From NCBI GenBank assembly GCA_028023455.1, contig JAQFVV010006311.1, positions 492,001 to 556,000 of the forward strand: a stretch of 64,000 nt of DNA. Direction: 5' to 3'. Source of the stretch: Epiperipatus broadwayi (taxonomy: Eukaryota > Onychophora > Udeonychophora > Euonychophora > Peripatidae). This document shows positions 10,136 through 23,995 of the stretch, piece after piece (positions within the stretch are counted from its first letter, which is position 1; each line of letters begins with the position of its first letter). The notes under the pieces were generated by a model, which did not search any database, was not told the origin of the DNA, and worked only from the letters and a program-made list of their open reading frames with translations. A program made the position numbers and the translations under genes.

Positions 10136-12167
10136 TTTATTTATATGAATTTAAAAAGAATGGGGAAATATGGAAGTTGTTTAATATATCTATAAAGATA
10201 CTTTTTCTGAGATATAAATAATTGCTTATACATGTAGATTAACATTTTGGAGAAGATAGAATAAGAGGCCTCATACTAAATCATTGTCCTGCCTTACAGA
10301 CAAATCAGTGCACAATACATGATGATTTGCCACTGGATTCTGAATCATTTTAACTTTTCTCAGGATTTTCCCCTGTTATTCATCTTGCCATTTTTACTTT
10401 GTTTGCCATCTGTTGCATTAGATATATGTTCAAAACTCATGAAGATATTCAATATAATTATTAATAAGCTTAAGATTATAAAAAATTGAACCCAAAAAGT
10501 TGACTTCTTTGGGTTATATAATCAAACATGGAAGGGGAGCAGGATAAGACTGAAATAAAACATTTCTTTTCAATTAAACCTTACAACAATACTTAGTTTT
10601 TATTTTCCCTTCAAGAAAAGTCCCTTCTAATTTGTCAGTGTATCTTTATTGTAACCACTGGCTAAAAGTTATATCTAATATTTTCCCACTATTTATGAAG
10701 TATAACCCTTTATATAAGGCCAATAACGTTACTATTTGAAAAAAAAAAAAAAATTATATAAATATAAAGGGATAATAAAAATAAAATACTTTTATTTACC
10801 ATTCCTCCTGCAATTTTAATGTTAATTCTATGGTATCTGTTCTAATGCAATAGTTACATTTTAAATAATTTTAAATATTCATTAAGCATAAGGCATGTAA
10901 AATAAGATATTTCTGCCCCCCCCCCCCCCAAAAAAAAAAACAACAAAACTTTATTTATTGTCCATTTTAATATGTATCAATTTAAAATTCCCTAACAGTA
11001 ATTCCACATTTAATTATCATTATTACAAATATATGTTTTATTGTATTATGCCTCAATTAAAATCTTATTTTCATTAATTATAAGCGACTAAAACATCGGT
11101 GGAAATGACCTAGAACATCGGTGGAGATGAAACTGTCTCCAGTGGTATTTCTTTCAACAACAATTAACCATGAATAATTTGATTTATATATATATATGTA
11201 CCGATACTGGATTTATATATATACCGATATTATATTTTTCGATATTATACTTTATGTTTTCTGTGTTGTGAAAATATTTTTCAAATGAGCAATGAGTATA
11301 ATATGTTGATATGATATTCCCATGACTATTATTACTCCAATAAAAGTCATTAATCTAATGTAACATAACTTCAATAAATCAATTTACAATGTGAAAAGTT
11401 TTTTTTTTTTTGCTTCACATCTGGTCACTGATGACTGATAAAAGACAAAAATTTATATTCAATTTCTTACAACTAATTTTCTAAAAGTGAAATATTAACA
11501 TACCCGCCCACCCAATTCTCCTCTCTCTTTTAAATAAATCTTTAATTGATTTGCGATGCAATTTATTACAATTTTTTTCCCATACTAAACTCTTTTCAAA
11601 AACAACATGGAAAAATCAGCAAAATAATCTAGTGAGCAGATGGGTTTAATGTGTTAAAGTTCCCTGAATGTTTGCTCAATTAGTTTCAACTTAGGTTTAA
11701 TTTTAGCATCAGTTTAAATTTTTTTTTTTTAACTTATAAAACCACACTTGTATCAATTAACACTTACATTATTATACAGAAAACACGTGAATAAGAAACT
11801 AGATAATAAATTTTTATTTATTCAAATTAGATTTAATAATTGAAAATAATTTTTTTATCACTGGACATATATTTTGCTTTAATATAGGTTACTATAAGAA
11901 AATTCTTATTTCTTTTAGGGGAATATATTGTTTTGTATTTTCTTTAGCATTTGAATTGTTTTCAATAATATGCCCACTTTATATGTGTTTGCTGTATTTT
12001 TCTCTGTTACCAATATTTTTTTATGTGCTTCTATATAAAATTATAATGATCTTGATAAGCACATAAATAATTTTATAGTTACCAGATATATATAAGGCTG
12101 AATATATAAATGCATTTACAGAACAAGAAAGTCCAAATATGTTACTAAAATAATTCAGAAACTAAAC
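10136..12167. other. No gene recognised; homopolymers and a 22-bp tandem pair
   Basis: C14 followed by A10 lies at 10916-10939. AACATCGGTGGA occurs twice 22 bp apart in the region 11093-11136, making a two-unit tandem repeat in locally less AT-rich DNA. CGATAT/CGATAC motifs follow near 11200-11250. No protein or RNA gene was recognised. Confidence 0.45.
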
Positions 12168-12302
12168 TCTCAAAGAATCATTTAAATGAATTTGTAAATA
12201 ATTTTATTAGAAATTTTTTTTTTTTACTTGACAAAATGAATTGGCATTGATATAACAAAAGGTGAGTGTTATTTGCAAGTTCATTTAAATAATTCTTTGG
12301 GA
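12168..12302. repeat. Short foldback element, about 135 bp
   Basis: Arms of about 35 bp (12168-12203 and 12267-12302) are inverted copies with the paired landmarks AAAGAATCATTTAAATGAA and TTCATTTAAATAATTCTTT. The loop contains a T-run. No coding capacity and no clear target duplication. Confidence 0.5.
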
Positions 12303-15300
12303 ACATAGCTCGTGAATTGTCTTACTAATGTGTTCGACTTATTTGCTCTGTGAATAGGTTTATGCTTCTCTCTCTCTTTATATACATAGATAAATATTAT
12401 ATCTATTAGTGAATTCTTTTATCTATAGTAGATTTCTTTATTTGTATATATAGAAGAAAGTTTTGTCTTATATATAGATGATATATGTAATTTGTTCTGA
12501 TTAACAAATAAACAAACTGAATATTGATTGCCTTCATCTGAAAATTAATTTCTATATTATTTGAATTTCCTATATAGGAATTAGTGATTGTATATGGAAA
12601 GCAATGACTATACAAAGCAGTAGGCTATGTCATAGCTCAGACAGTGAATACCATTGACATGCATCTCTTTGAAGCCCCAATCCTTAATCAGTGTGGGTTC
12701 TATTAGCAGCATATTTCTTATTGATTCTTCAAGATTTTTTTAGTGAAAATGATTTTCAGTATTTGCAGTACATACTAAGGAATGTTCAGATTGATAAGCA
12801 ATAAAATTAAAGTTAAGCATTATAACTGTAATGCAATATTATTTTTATTAAAACATTATAGATTCAAAAATAATTTCTTAATCTTCTTTTAAGAATAAAT
12901 ATATTGAAATCAACTTTCATAAATACATGTACATTTTAAAACATTCTTCCTTATACAATCTATATAGTTGAAAGATTTTTTTATTCACTTTTAAATTATT
13001 ATTTCAAAATATCAAAAAACAGAATTACCTACTTAATTAATATTTAAGTCATTCTAGACTATATTTCAATATTTATATAAGTAACTTTTATATGTATTCA
13101 TTTCTTCATCTCCATTATAAACTCTAAATACATTTTGAAGTGGTCGGGTCTAAGTTCGATCCGAGCTTCATGAGATCTCACCTTTAGCCTACTTCAAACC
13201 CTATCACTAACAGTGAATTTTCAGATGTAATGGGGCTTTATATGTTCAATACACACTAGTTTCGATTAAAACATTTGTTAAAACCAATTATTTTATATTT
13301 AAACTAACTAATATTATTAATAACTTCATGATAAAATTATTAATGAAAACATATATATTGTAACTGTGTGGATTGAACATCTATATTTATAAATAGTTAA
13401 ATATATATTCGTTATAAAGTTTCATTACGTCGGAATGTTTATTTTTACTTTTACCATTTTGTTAAAATTTCTGTGATTAAAAGCTACATTCTTTTGATAA
13501 GCTTTCAGATCATCCTTTCCCAAAGACAATGGGGAATTTTTATTAATTAGTAAAAATAATAATTTAAAATGTAAGAACGATTCTCAATTAAAATCATTTA
13601 TTCAGATTTACAAATTCATTTTCTAATTAGAAAATGAATCCAAAGTTAATGGATTTAAAAGTCTTATCAAAGGAATGGATCTGAAATCAATTAACAAAAT
13701 TTTTAACTTGTGATAATGTAAAAAGCTTTAGCTTGAAGGCATCAAGACTCAGAATGGGTGGGAACCTGCTGCAAAGGTATAAATAGCCCGGAAAAGTTTC
13801 AAAAGAAAAGAAGCCATATTTTTTTTAAAAAATTGCTACCTGAAGCTACATCAATTTAAATTATGATTTTTTTTAGTGTTTTCAGCATAGTGCATGGATA
13901 ACTTTGGGGATCTGATTGCTGGACCCTGAAGTTCCCAGAAAATCTTCAAATGTAGCTGCAAATTAGAACTTGTCCATACCAATCATGAGCTGCCAAAATC
14001 TTAAAAAAATCAATCCTGAAATGCTATTCATATAAGTTAAAATGTATGCCTATGTTATCGTCTCAACCTAATCAGACTCTACCTTGTAAATTAATGAACA
14101 AACCATGGAAGCACTGGTAATATCTTTCTTTTCTGAACTGCAACTTTCTGGCCAGTTTCTGAACTTTACTTTAAATCATATTTAAGTTAATTACTGTTAA
14201 AATTTCTTCTTATTTTATAATGTCTTAATTTGTGTAGTAATTCTCTATTTTTATCTCTAGTCTTTAAAATTAATATTTTGTTAACTTTCCTTTCTTACGA
14301 TGGTGGTTTGTTTAACTAACTTTATTATATATTTATTGAATGATTATTAACATCATTTATTTTTGATTATATGCCAATAATACTTCAACTCGATAATAAT
14401 CTCTTTCATTATACTTACCTCATGAAAATAATATTGTTATAGATTTTATAGTTTAATTATCACCCATTAAAACTAATTAAATATGGTTCTATTAATTATT
14501 GAGTTGAAGGATTTATTAAATGTTTTCTATTTTACTAATGGCTGATAATAATTATTAGCCCATTTTCTAACCTATGCTCATGGCTATTTTGTTTGAGTTC
14601 ACAAATTTATTTATTCATATTAATAATGTTAAAATGTTTTACTAAAGGTTGATAAATGAAATAAAATCAATATAATTTAATTTTAATCTTTGTACTTTAT
14701 ATTAATATTCAGGGTGCGCATGATATTTAGGACATAAGTATTAGAATTTCATAATTGTGTTAAGCACTTTTATTTTAAGCACGTTTGATTTTAATCTGAC
14801 ATGATCAGGTCATTACGTAGAGCATTCCTTATGTAATTTGGACTTTCTTAATTAAATATGATCAGCGAATCATCACTTTCTGAATGTTGCTAACGTGAGC
14901 CACCTCCTGCTTCATAGGCTTGTCACATCAGTGATCTTATCATTACTTTAAAAATATAGAAAAAAATCACTTCCTTCCTCGCTCATTATTATATTGGAAC
15001 ACCAAAGGTTTGTGGCTTTGTCCCAACCTAGCTTTCCTTGTATTCCATTGATCATTGCTGGGCAAAAAAAAAAAAGACTTGTAAAATACAAGCCGCCCTT
15101 CTACTTCTTAAATCACTGACAAGCCATTATAATTCATATTCGTTTTTATTGCTCGTAAGTCATTAATACCATTTACTTCTCATTTCCAATAAAGCCCGCT
15201 CTCTTGCTCATAAATCGTAATGAATTGATTTTATTAAAGTCAAACAATTTCATATTCATCCATAATTAAATAAGTTCTTTGTTAAATATTAAAGTTATGC

Positions 15301-15779
15301 CCTAAATAATATATCATGCTTTTCATGAATGGATCTATGGATGTGCGAAAATGAATCTCATATCTTTTGTCTATAAAATTAGAATCATAATTTTTTTCCG
15401 GTAAAATACTTTTACTTACCTTTGTTTACTTGTCGGGGCATAGCTATATATAATTCTCCCACACTTGCATATTAATTATTGGCATATGAGCACGACTACC
15501 ATTACTTATTGTATATTGTAACTCCCGTTCCTAAAGACTAGAGGTAATATATATAATGTTAATCATAAATAATTTGAACAAAATATTTACGTATTATTAA
15601 ATACTTTATATAACATATTTGGTTTTGACTTTTTTTATTATTTAATAATTATTTTAATATTAATACTCGCTGTCTGTATTGGCAACCCAAACATACATAT
15701 ATGAATTGATTTATAAATATCCGTAGTCATTTATTGTACATTAGTAGAGTCAGATCAGGGGTCTCAGAAATTCATCATC
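12303..15779. other. No gene recognised; isolated box-B-like site
   Basis: A tRNA box-B-like AGTTCGATCCG occurs near 13157, without a convincing box A, so a decayed SINE is possible but unproven. The stretch 13700-14170 is less AT-rich than average and contains a TATA-like site, listed separately. No exon or protein relic was recognised. Confidence 0.4.
13778..13786 (+). promoter_or_regulatory. TATA-box-like site (weak candidate)
   Basis: TATAAATAG flanked by G/C (GG before, CCCGG after) matches a strong core-promoter TATA box. In such AT-rich DNA TATA strings are common, and only the GC flanks set this one apart. The first ATG downstream, at about 13893, opens a frame of only about a dozen codons. 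There is no supported transcript. Confidence 0.15.
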
Positions 15780-15935
15780 ATCCGTTGAGCTAGTTCCTTG
15801 GTGCATAATCAGGTGCCGTTTACAAATGTTATCCATTGATTTGATCTGAACTTGTGAGTTGGGTTCGAATTCAGTTTGGTCTTGGGTATAATTCTTTGGT
15901 TTAACTGGGTTTGAATCTGATCATGGGTTAGGTTG
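15780..15935 (+). repeat. Possible tRNA-derived SINE fragment
   Basis: GGGTTCGAATTC at about 15860 is a good match to RNA polymerase III box B, and TAGTTCCTTGG about 70 bp upstream is a poor match to box A. A second TTTGAATC-type box follows near 15910. No second copy or target duplication was found in the window. Confidence 0.25.
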
Positions 15936-16339
15936 TTGGTGTGTAACATGTGACCGGTACAATATGTATATATATACTATCAAAATTATTTATTCCTTGT
16001 GTTGTAGACAAAAGATAAATTGTCTTAGCATATATATTAAAGAACAGAACTACTAAAAAAAAATAGATTAAAAATAAAATAAATCAGCAATATGATAATA
16101 AGCTTAATTCAAAAGCAAGTTGATAACTAAAATAATAAAAGAATGACTGAGAAGCAAAATTTGTTTATTTATAAATATATACTTATTAATGAATAATATA
16201 TATATATTCTAATACACATTATTTTGCTAAAACAAACCAAAGTTAAAATAGTAAAAAAAAAAAAAGACTCTAGCTAAAAGAAAAATTATGAAACAATCAA
16301 GTTACACGCACACACAAAATAAAACACCATTTATTTAAT
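15936..16339. other. No gene recognised
   Basis: AT-rich sequence with an (AT)n tract near 16198-16210 and an A-run at 16253-16265. It ends at the LINE remnant on the minus strand. Confidence 0.45.
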
Positions 16340-17430
16340 TATAAAAAAGCATTATTGTCATTAGTTATCTTTCAATAGGCAGATTCTATGCATCAATTTA
16401 ACACTTTTTTTAATATTTTCATGGTTTTTTGCTTTGCTCTTCAAACTCTCAGAAATCTTTTCTTTTTTTTTCTTAGATCATGCATAAACTTTTTTTAAAT
16501 TTTGTATTCCAAATAGACATGAATTTTTTATAATTTTTTTATTTCTAACTATAAGCCCAAATTATTTCATAATTTTCTTAATAAATTTTTTTCATTATTA
16601 TCTTCAACAGTGTTAACTATATCAGTCCGATTTATTATTTCTATTCTTATTAATATCCTCATTGCAAATATTCAAAACATTTCTCCTCTCTATTGCTAAC
16701 TGTGCAAATTTTGCCTTCATATAAAGTTACACAACAACAAAAAAAAACATTTAATACAATTTTTTGTTAAGTTCAACATTAAATAATCTCTTACTCTCAT
16801 TAAGAGCTTGTTTTTTTTCAATATAATTCTTATTCCAATATTTTTAAATAATTATTTCACTACTCAATTTACTCTATTATTTCTTATCTAACAAATATTA
16901 TTAATTTTTTATCACTTCTATTTATGATAATTTTATAGATACAAATATATTTATTTTCTTTGCATTAATTCTATTTGATGTTTTATTAATCTGAATCTTG
17001 ATTTCTCCAAGTATTGCTATATTATTATCAAAACTGTAGGCAACATTTCCCAATATCTATATTTTCTATTATAAAAAACCTTTAATTCTATATATAACTT
17101 TTGACATTCAAATAAATTGTCACTTCTCATTTTAAAATATCATTAACAAATAAATTTTCCAGATCAATAAAACAGATATTAAATTAATTTCTTTCTTTAA
17201 TTTCTTAATAATAATTTTCAACATTAGAATTTCATTTCTAGTACAACTATCTTTTTAATATTAAACTCCTCTTCTGATATTACCATCTTGATATATTATA
17301 AATATACCTATGCAATTGTTTTAACTCTTTATCTGCATGTTAGATTAAACTCTCAACTATCAGTCAGAGTCAAATATATTAACTATTTGAAAATAATCTT
17401 CTTAAATAATTAATCCAATTAATTCATGTA
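16340..17430 (-). pseudogene. LINE reverse transcriptase, middle and later part, decayed
   Basis: On the minus strand the peptides ISEEEFNIKK, then (one base out of frame) CTRNEILMLKIIIKKL, then (another shift) CFIDLENLFVND follow one another at about 17300-17150. They match the order ISE.QFGFR, GTRnAIf.LR and cFIDyEKAFD of reverse transcriptases in animal LINEs with an apurinic endonuclease. Further on, AILGEIKIQI near 17000-16960 may correspond to the block after the catalytic YxDD. Frameshifts and stops make it non-functional. The preceding part of the same kind of protein lies at 19640-21260 on the same strand, so the two pieces may be one element split by other DNA. Confidence 0.65.
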
Positions 17431-19639
17431 ACAGAAGTTTGAACAGATCAAAATGGTATCAAAAATATTATTTGAGTGTATTTTGATGGCTTCTGATTAA
17501 ATGAAAATTTATTCTACTGTAAATTGTAAGCACTACTGTTTGCCACAATAAGAAACAAAAACTGCTATTACAATTTTTTTTTTTTTAGTTTTCTGTCTTA
17601 AAAAATTTAAGAGCATTTTGCAATCTCATCTTAAATGAATATATATGTTAGTCACTGAAAATTTGGTTTTGGGAAAACTAAATATATGAAGACTCCTTAA
17701 TTTAAAACCCAAAATAATTCTTTCATTATATTGTATTTTACTTTTTTTTCTTTTAGCCAGTGGCATAATACATGAATGCTAAAATCTTTAATTTTTTCAC
17801 ATTTTATAATAAATTAAGGAACTATAGAAAAAAAGAAAAATTGAGTAAAGACAAATCTAAACAGTACTTTGGTCAGAATATTAAAGTGATTATTTAAAGG
17901 GAGCTCTTACATCTTAACACAGTTTGCAAATTATATTTGCAAGAATTATATTTATCATTAAATCAATAGATTAACTGAAACAAAGTTTGAAACTTTTTCC
18001 AAATACAGCATCAAGTTATTTTGCAATTCCAAGTAGTAAATATCAGTATGTACAATAATGCAAAATCAAAATATCTTTTTACGGTTATTGATTTATCAGC
18101 AAATTGCAAAGCTTATAATCTGAGAATTTATTTATTTATTTTTTTTTAAAAAGTACGCATTATTATTTTTTAATCATTAAATAAAAGGAATATTTTTAAT
18201 TCATGTTTTATATTTGATTGACAATAAAATGAAATATTTATTTAGTTCATAAAAATAAATTCCACATATAAAATTTTTAGAAGAGAATTATACATTTTCA
18301 CAAGAATATGAAACCACTTTCAAAATTCTCTCTGTATAATTTATAAAAATTATGAGTAATCTCATTTTTACATTTCAAACATATAGTTGCAAATATTTTA
18401 AAAAAAACCCCATAATACTGATTCCTAAAACATAAGAAAGAGATTGATGGTATAAAATGGTGGATAATTAAAAATTTAATAAATATTATGCACATATGTA
18501 TAAAAAATATATGATTGAACTTTATTAAATTTAAAATGTATATTTAAGGTTAAATGAAATATAATTTTTAACATAAAAATATTAATAATTATTTAAATAT
18601 TTATTGAAAAATGAGTGCTATGAATAATGATTAGTAAAAAAAAAAAAGTATTTACAGAATAAATCGGTATAATTTGTAACTATATGTATCATTTAAATTT
18701 TAAAATCCAGTGGGCTATTCACAACAATATATCACATTAGCCTTAGATTAGAAGTTTAATTAATATTTCACTAAACTTTTAAAAATCTAGACACAATACA
18801 GGTGTCAAATCTGTTTGAATAAATTTTTTCAATTCAAACCTTAGTTTCACTACTATCAGTATCTATCACAATAATTCACAGCACAATCAATTAACTGCAA
18901 TTTCAGATACTTTTAAGATTACAATTAAAAATCCAGTTTATATACAGACTGAATAATTATTAAACTAGTAGCAAGAAAAAGAAATAAATTAAAACAATAT
19001 ACATAGTTATAATTTAATTTTTGATCTATTGCAATGAATTTATCTGATGCATAAAATGATAAACTCAGTAATGAACTCTGCAGATTACAGACAGATTATT
19101 ATAAAGAGGAAAAAGAAAGAAAACAAACAAACAAAATTCATTCTTCAATCTAAGATATTCTTTAATTAGCCTAAGATTTAGAAATGTATCTAACTGTTAT
19201 GAGATTCAAATGATTGTGATTCATAACTGGAAAAAGGAAAGAAATGAATTTGCTTATTGAATTAATATTCTGGAATGAGATAATACTTTTGAGATGCCTT
19301 TTAAATATTGGACAATCATTTTCAAAATTACACAAATACTCTCAAACAACAAATATTATTGACTTAACTCATTAAAAGTTATATGTTATCTTTTCTTCAA
19401 GATTTCCTCACTATTGACTTTCTCTTCAAACAAAAATCATCACCATTTTCCTTTTCAAAATTTCTTTATCAAACATCAAAAGATAATTCAATGACTAAAT
19501 AAAAACAGATTTTGTTATGAAGACAGAGAAGAAAAAAAATTATGAAGCTTCATCAGAAGAATTCCTTTTTATGATCTATAAATTAAGGCATAATGACAAC
19601 TTTATTCATCTTTCTATAATTTCTCTCATTATGCTAAAA
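17431..19639. other. No gene recognised; DNA between two LINE parts
   Basis: This 2.2-kb stretch lies exactly where the reverse-transcriptase sequence breaks off at 19640 and resumes at 17430. It has many A/T runs and short open frames (for example 18298-18495 minus) without recognisable motifs. No terminal repeats or target duplication were found at its edges, so an insertion is only inferred. Confidence 0.35.
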
Positions 19640-21260
19640 CTATTTTTGAGCCTATATTGTTTGTTACATTTGTTAGAATTCAAAGTTTTCTATAATAGAA
19701 GTCTATTCCCTGTAATTTTCAATAATCACTTTATCACCTTTCTCAGATATCAATATTATTATTGCATTGTCCCAATTATATTTGGCATAAAATTTTGACA
19801 ACAATTTTTAAATTTCTTTGTTTGCTATTTTTAAAATATCAACAATAATTTCATCATTTCTGTGAGTTTTTCTCTTCCTTATAAATTTAATTGTATGACT
19901 TACTTCTTCATTTAAAATACTTGATAATTTAAAAAATGTAATTATAGGAAATACTTTGTTTTCTTCTTCTTTATTATTATATATAGTTTTTAGAATTGTT
20001 CAATATATTTCATGAGATCATCTCTCTCTTTAGTTATAGTTCCATATATTCTTTTTTATTGCTAGAATAGCTTTACTTCTAACATCCAAATGTTTTATAC
20101 CTTCAATCTCTTCTATGGGTTTCTTTGCTAATTCACTCATATTTTCTTATGCTATTAACTGTTTTTTTTTTGTATCATTTTACAAAACTCTAAATATTCT
20201 TCTTAGTGAATCATTTAAAAATATTTTTCCATATTCATTCTTTTCTTAATATAATGACTTGCCTCAGTAAAAAAGTTACTGATAAATTGCTAATTTTTTG
20301 TACTTATCTTTGTTATAGTTTTTAATACTGTATTAGATATCTTCTTATATATTTAAGTCTGAACCATCTTCAGAATTTTAATATTTAAAAATGATTTGCA
20401 AGTTTTAATTTAAATTCATTGGATTGTTTCTGAAGTTAAAAATATCAATTGTTAATACTATTTTTCTTAATAATTTTGTATCTCTAGTTTTGCATTAGCA
20501 TATACCTTACATTTCATTAATTAATTATCACTGCTTATACTGAATCTAGAAAAAAAAACACCATAACCTTGAAATACATATTTTCATTAGCCAAATATAA
20601 TGCAATTCTGCTTTCCCTTCATTTGAATGCTTCCATGTCCATTTTCTGTTAAACATTTTTCTCAAAGAAAGAATTCAAAATATATATATATATTTTAAAT
20701 TTTTCTTTAAATTTACCAAGTTTGTGTTCTCTTTCATTTTTATCACCATAACCAAATTTACCACAACATCTTCATTTTTCAAACATTTACAAATTCTAGC
20801 ATAAATATTTTTTTTGATAATTTTAAAGTATTGTTTGGTCTGATCAAAAGCATTTTATACATCCATATCTTTATCACAATGAGAATTTATTGGGGCATAA
20901 ATTTAAATTATCTACAATTGGTATCTCCCATTAATTTGAATAACTAATTTTGCCACTCTATCTGATATACCATCAATCTCTATAATGTTGTTCTTTTATT
21001 CTTTTTCTTTATAATGAATTCCAAACTACTTGTGTTTCCAGTATTTGCATCTTTATAGTGAAGTAAGTCCCACTTTTTAAATCTTTTCATCTTTTACTCT
21101 AACTTTACAAAGTCTAACAATATCCTCTTTAATATTAGACAATTCTTCCTATTATGCAATTCTCATTCATTTGAAAGTGATCTGCCATTGTAGGTACCTA
21201 AATAAAATACAATCTAGTTCTGCAATCAGGAGATTCTTAACACCCTGTAACCTTGGCCAC
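19640..21260 (-). pseudogene. LINE endonuclease and start of reverse transcriptase, decayed
   Basis: Minus strand. The apurinic-type endonuclease is recognisable in order: YNGRSLSNE near 21190, a VRVKDEK block, GISDRVAKLVIQINGRY at about 20990-20920, IYAPINSHCDKDMD at 20906-20862, FGYGDKNEREHKLGKF near 20750 and KWTWKHSN near 20640. The reverse transcriptase begins with KTHRNDEI..DILK near 19870 and ISEKGDKVIIENYRE near 19740, equal to the KKGD..NYRPIS block. Several frameshifts and stops are present. This is the family whose endonuclease is often annotated 'craniofacial development protein 2-like' in animals. The final third may be the piece at 16340-17430. Confidence 0.8.
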
Positions 21261-23794
21261 CAATTGTTGCCTTTGCTGAAATTTTATAAGCTTCTGGGAA
21301 TAAGGGCCATAATTTAGTTTTATTCATAAACAATTGTAAATATTTATTTAAAAAGAATATTCACACAAACATTCATAATCATTTCAAGTAAAGTCAATGC
21401 TGTAAGAAAGACCATATTGGTACTTGATGTTAAGCACAGAGGTAAAAACCTGTAAACTCACCATGTTAACTGATGTTTGTTGATAACAGTGCATTTATAT
21501 TCATTTACCATATGAATAATCACATAGTAGTTAATAGCTTCAATTACAAAAAGGCATGGAGCAGGCATTTGGAAATTTGTCCTGCTCAATTCTTTTAAAG
21601 CCTCAAAAATAAATCAAAATGCTTCTTTTCAATTAACAGAATACATTTTTCTGCAGCCATATATATAAATATATTTAGAAAAACATTTATGAAAAGTAAT
21701 TTCTAAATGATTACCAGAAAAGTTAATAAAATGTTTGTCAGCATTTTATTTAACACTTTATTAAAATATTAATTTTCAGTAAATTGAAAAAAACCCTCTA
21801 GATTCTAATTCTTCAGAAAAAAAAAATTACTTTATTTGAATTATTTATTGACAAAGTCATTTTCAACGTTTTTTGATCCTGAAGCATTAAAATAATTAGA
21901 GGAAAATATAGTAATAAAAATCTAAATATCATTGAATTTATAACATATAATATTTCAAAGTGTTAAAAATCATGCTGAATTCAGATAAAATTTCAGATTT
22001 TTTTTCTAATATAAAAATGTTCTTCTTTGTTACTCATTATTATTATTATTATTTTCAACCATTATCAGATAAATGCAGGATGAATGATTTTTTCAGGTTA
22101 AATTTTACTTTGATCTATAGTTTTTTTTTTCCACAACATTACATCAAATTTCTTTATTTCACCTTTCTTCTCACACATCTCTATCTACGTTTTTTGCAAT
22201 CTCTTAAAATTTAGTTTAAGGTTTCATCTACTTATCTGTTATCATTATTAGTATTAATAAAATAATTTTAAAAAAGATTATTAATAGAGTGTGTGTTTTA
22301 AATATAAATTTCCTGTTTAAGCGAGTATATATATATCTTAAAATTCTAATTAAAAAAATAGTTAATAATTTCATTTTCGAAATTTTGAGGCGATCCCCAC
22401 ACGATAGCTTTTTTTTTTTTCACAACAACTCTAGCCATGTTTATGGAAGCGATACATAAACCCTTACAGGTGAAAAATTCATCTGATTTATTAATAATTT
22501 ATTTCATTGCATACCTACTGATGGGATTTATTTAATTATAATGTTACATTATTAATTACATATTTTGCTGTGAGATTGCAAACCTAATGTCCTCATTAAA
22601 AAACAAAAAACAAAACTAAGATCCTCACTTGAGACTTCTCTCTATAGAAATCAATTCAGCTCACAACTCTGATTTTATATAATTTAATTTCTTTTATAGT
22701 GAAATGATGATTACGCATCACGATCTTGATGATTTGCATTAAATAAATAATAGAATAATTTACTGTTTAGGGATTCTTAACAAAGATCGAGCACTGGAAA
22801 TAATAGGGCTGAGACATGATCCATGGATCTGAGTTCTACTACTCTACAACTGCACTAAATTGTGCTGGATAAAGTAACATTAAAAGTAACCATATATAAT
22901 GAAAATACAATGAAATATAATATAAAACAAAAATTGTAACTTTTAAATTATGGATTCCTATTAAAAAAAAATTATAATTGTTATAATTCATAAATTTAAT
23001 CTTTAATTGCTGCATGGGTTTTTAATTTATTTTATAAAAGACAACTACCTCTCTTTTACTTTAATGTCTAAATAAATATTAATATTAATATCTAATGTTT
23101 TCATTAGGGTTTGCCGGCGTCCGTGAGATCTCAGTTAATAATAAAATGATACAAATTTCTAAAATGAAAGCTTTTTCTTCGTTATATATTCAAGAAAATA
23201 ATTTATAAAATTATCTTGTCGCATTATTTTTATTAAATTCTAAAATAATATTTTATCTCTATGTCCACAACAACTATGAATAAAATAAAAAGCACACACA
23301 AAAAATGTAGTCAATGTGCCCCCCCCCCCCAGTTATCTCTTCAAAAATATTTAATATTTAAGCTAAAATTGAAAATACAGTAGGATCCTGATTTTATATA
23401 AATACCAGGTTTATTTATTTATTCACTCTTTCAGAACTTCCCATGCACATTTCTGAAAATTCTGTGCTATTTTTCCTTGATGTTTAATTGTTTTCCTATT
23501 TAATTTAAATTCCTTTAAAAATGATAATTATTTTATACCCTATTATTATTGCTGTATATAAAATATATTACGTAATAGATTATTCTGGATTGTAGACACT
23601 CCAATTTATTTATAAAATAATGGACATGCTCCTCTATACAATTCAGTTATTTAATAATGAAAATCATATAATAATAAATTCACATATGTATACATAATTT
23701 GACATTTATAGTTTTATAACTAATCAAATCAATTTTTTTCATTACTATAAATACCTTTTATATGGATCAATGACAATTTTAACTATTTAAAGCT
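21261..23794. other. No gene recognised
   Basis: Contains a C12 run at 23319-23330 and T-runs near 22125 and 22410. The stretch 22375-22470 is less AT-rich than its neighbours. An 84-codon frame at 21960-22214 is rich in F, Y, L and I as expected of random T-rich DNA, and is rejected as a gene. Confidence 0.45.
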
Positions 23795-23995
23795 TTAAAT
23801 GCCTTTTTAGTGCTTTCTCAAAAGATAAATGTTATAATAATGCCTAGAGAAAATAACACAATCAAAATTACATTATTTCCAATAAAATGTTATTGTAACA
23901 TTATTAAATTTTGATTACATTATTTTCTAAGCATATTATTATAAATTTATTCTTTGAAAAGAGATTATTGTTTTGTATAAAAAAAAGCATTTATA
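23795..23995. repeat. Foldback (MITE-like) element, about 200 bp
   Basis: The arms are imperfect inverted copies centred near 23895. ATCAAAATTACATTATTT on the left faces a TGATTACATTATTTTCT region on the right whose complement matches, and the outer pair is TAAATGC / GCATTTA. AT-rich, non-coding, no clear target duplication. Confidence 0.5.

Noticed and set aside
19517-19798. 93-codon plus-strand frame
   Set aside because: It is antisense to the LINE reverse-transcriptase relic (ISEKGDKVIIENY block) on the minus strand.
21960-22214. 84-codon plus-strand frame rich in F, Y and L
   Set aside because: Composition is that of random T-rich DNA; no start context, domain or conserved block.
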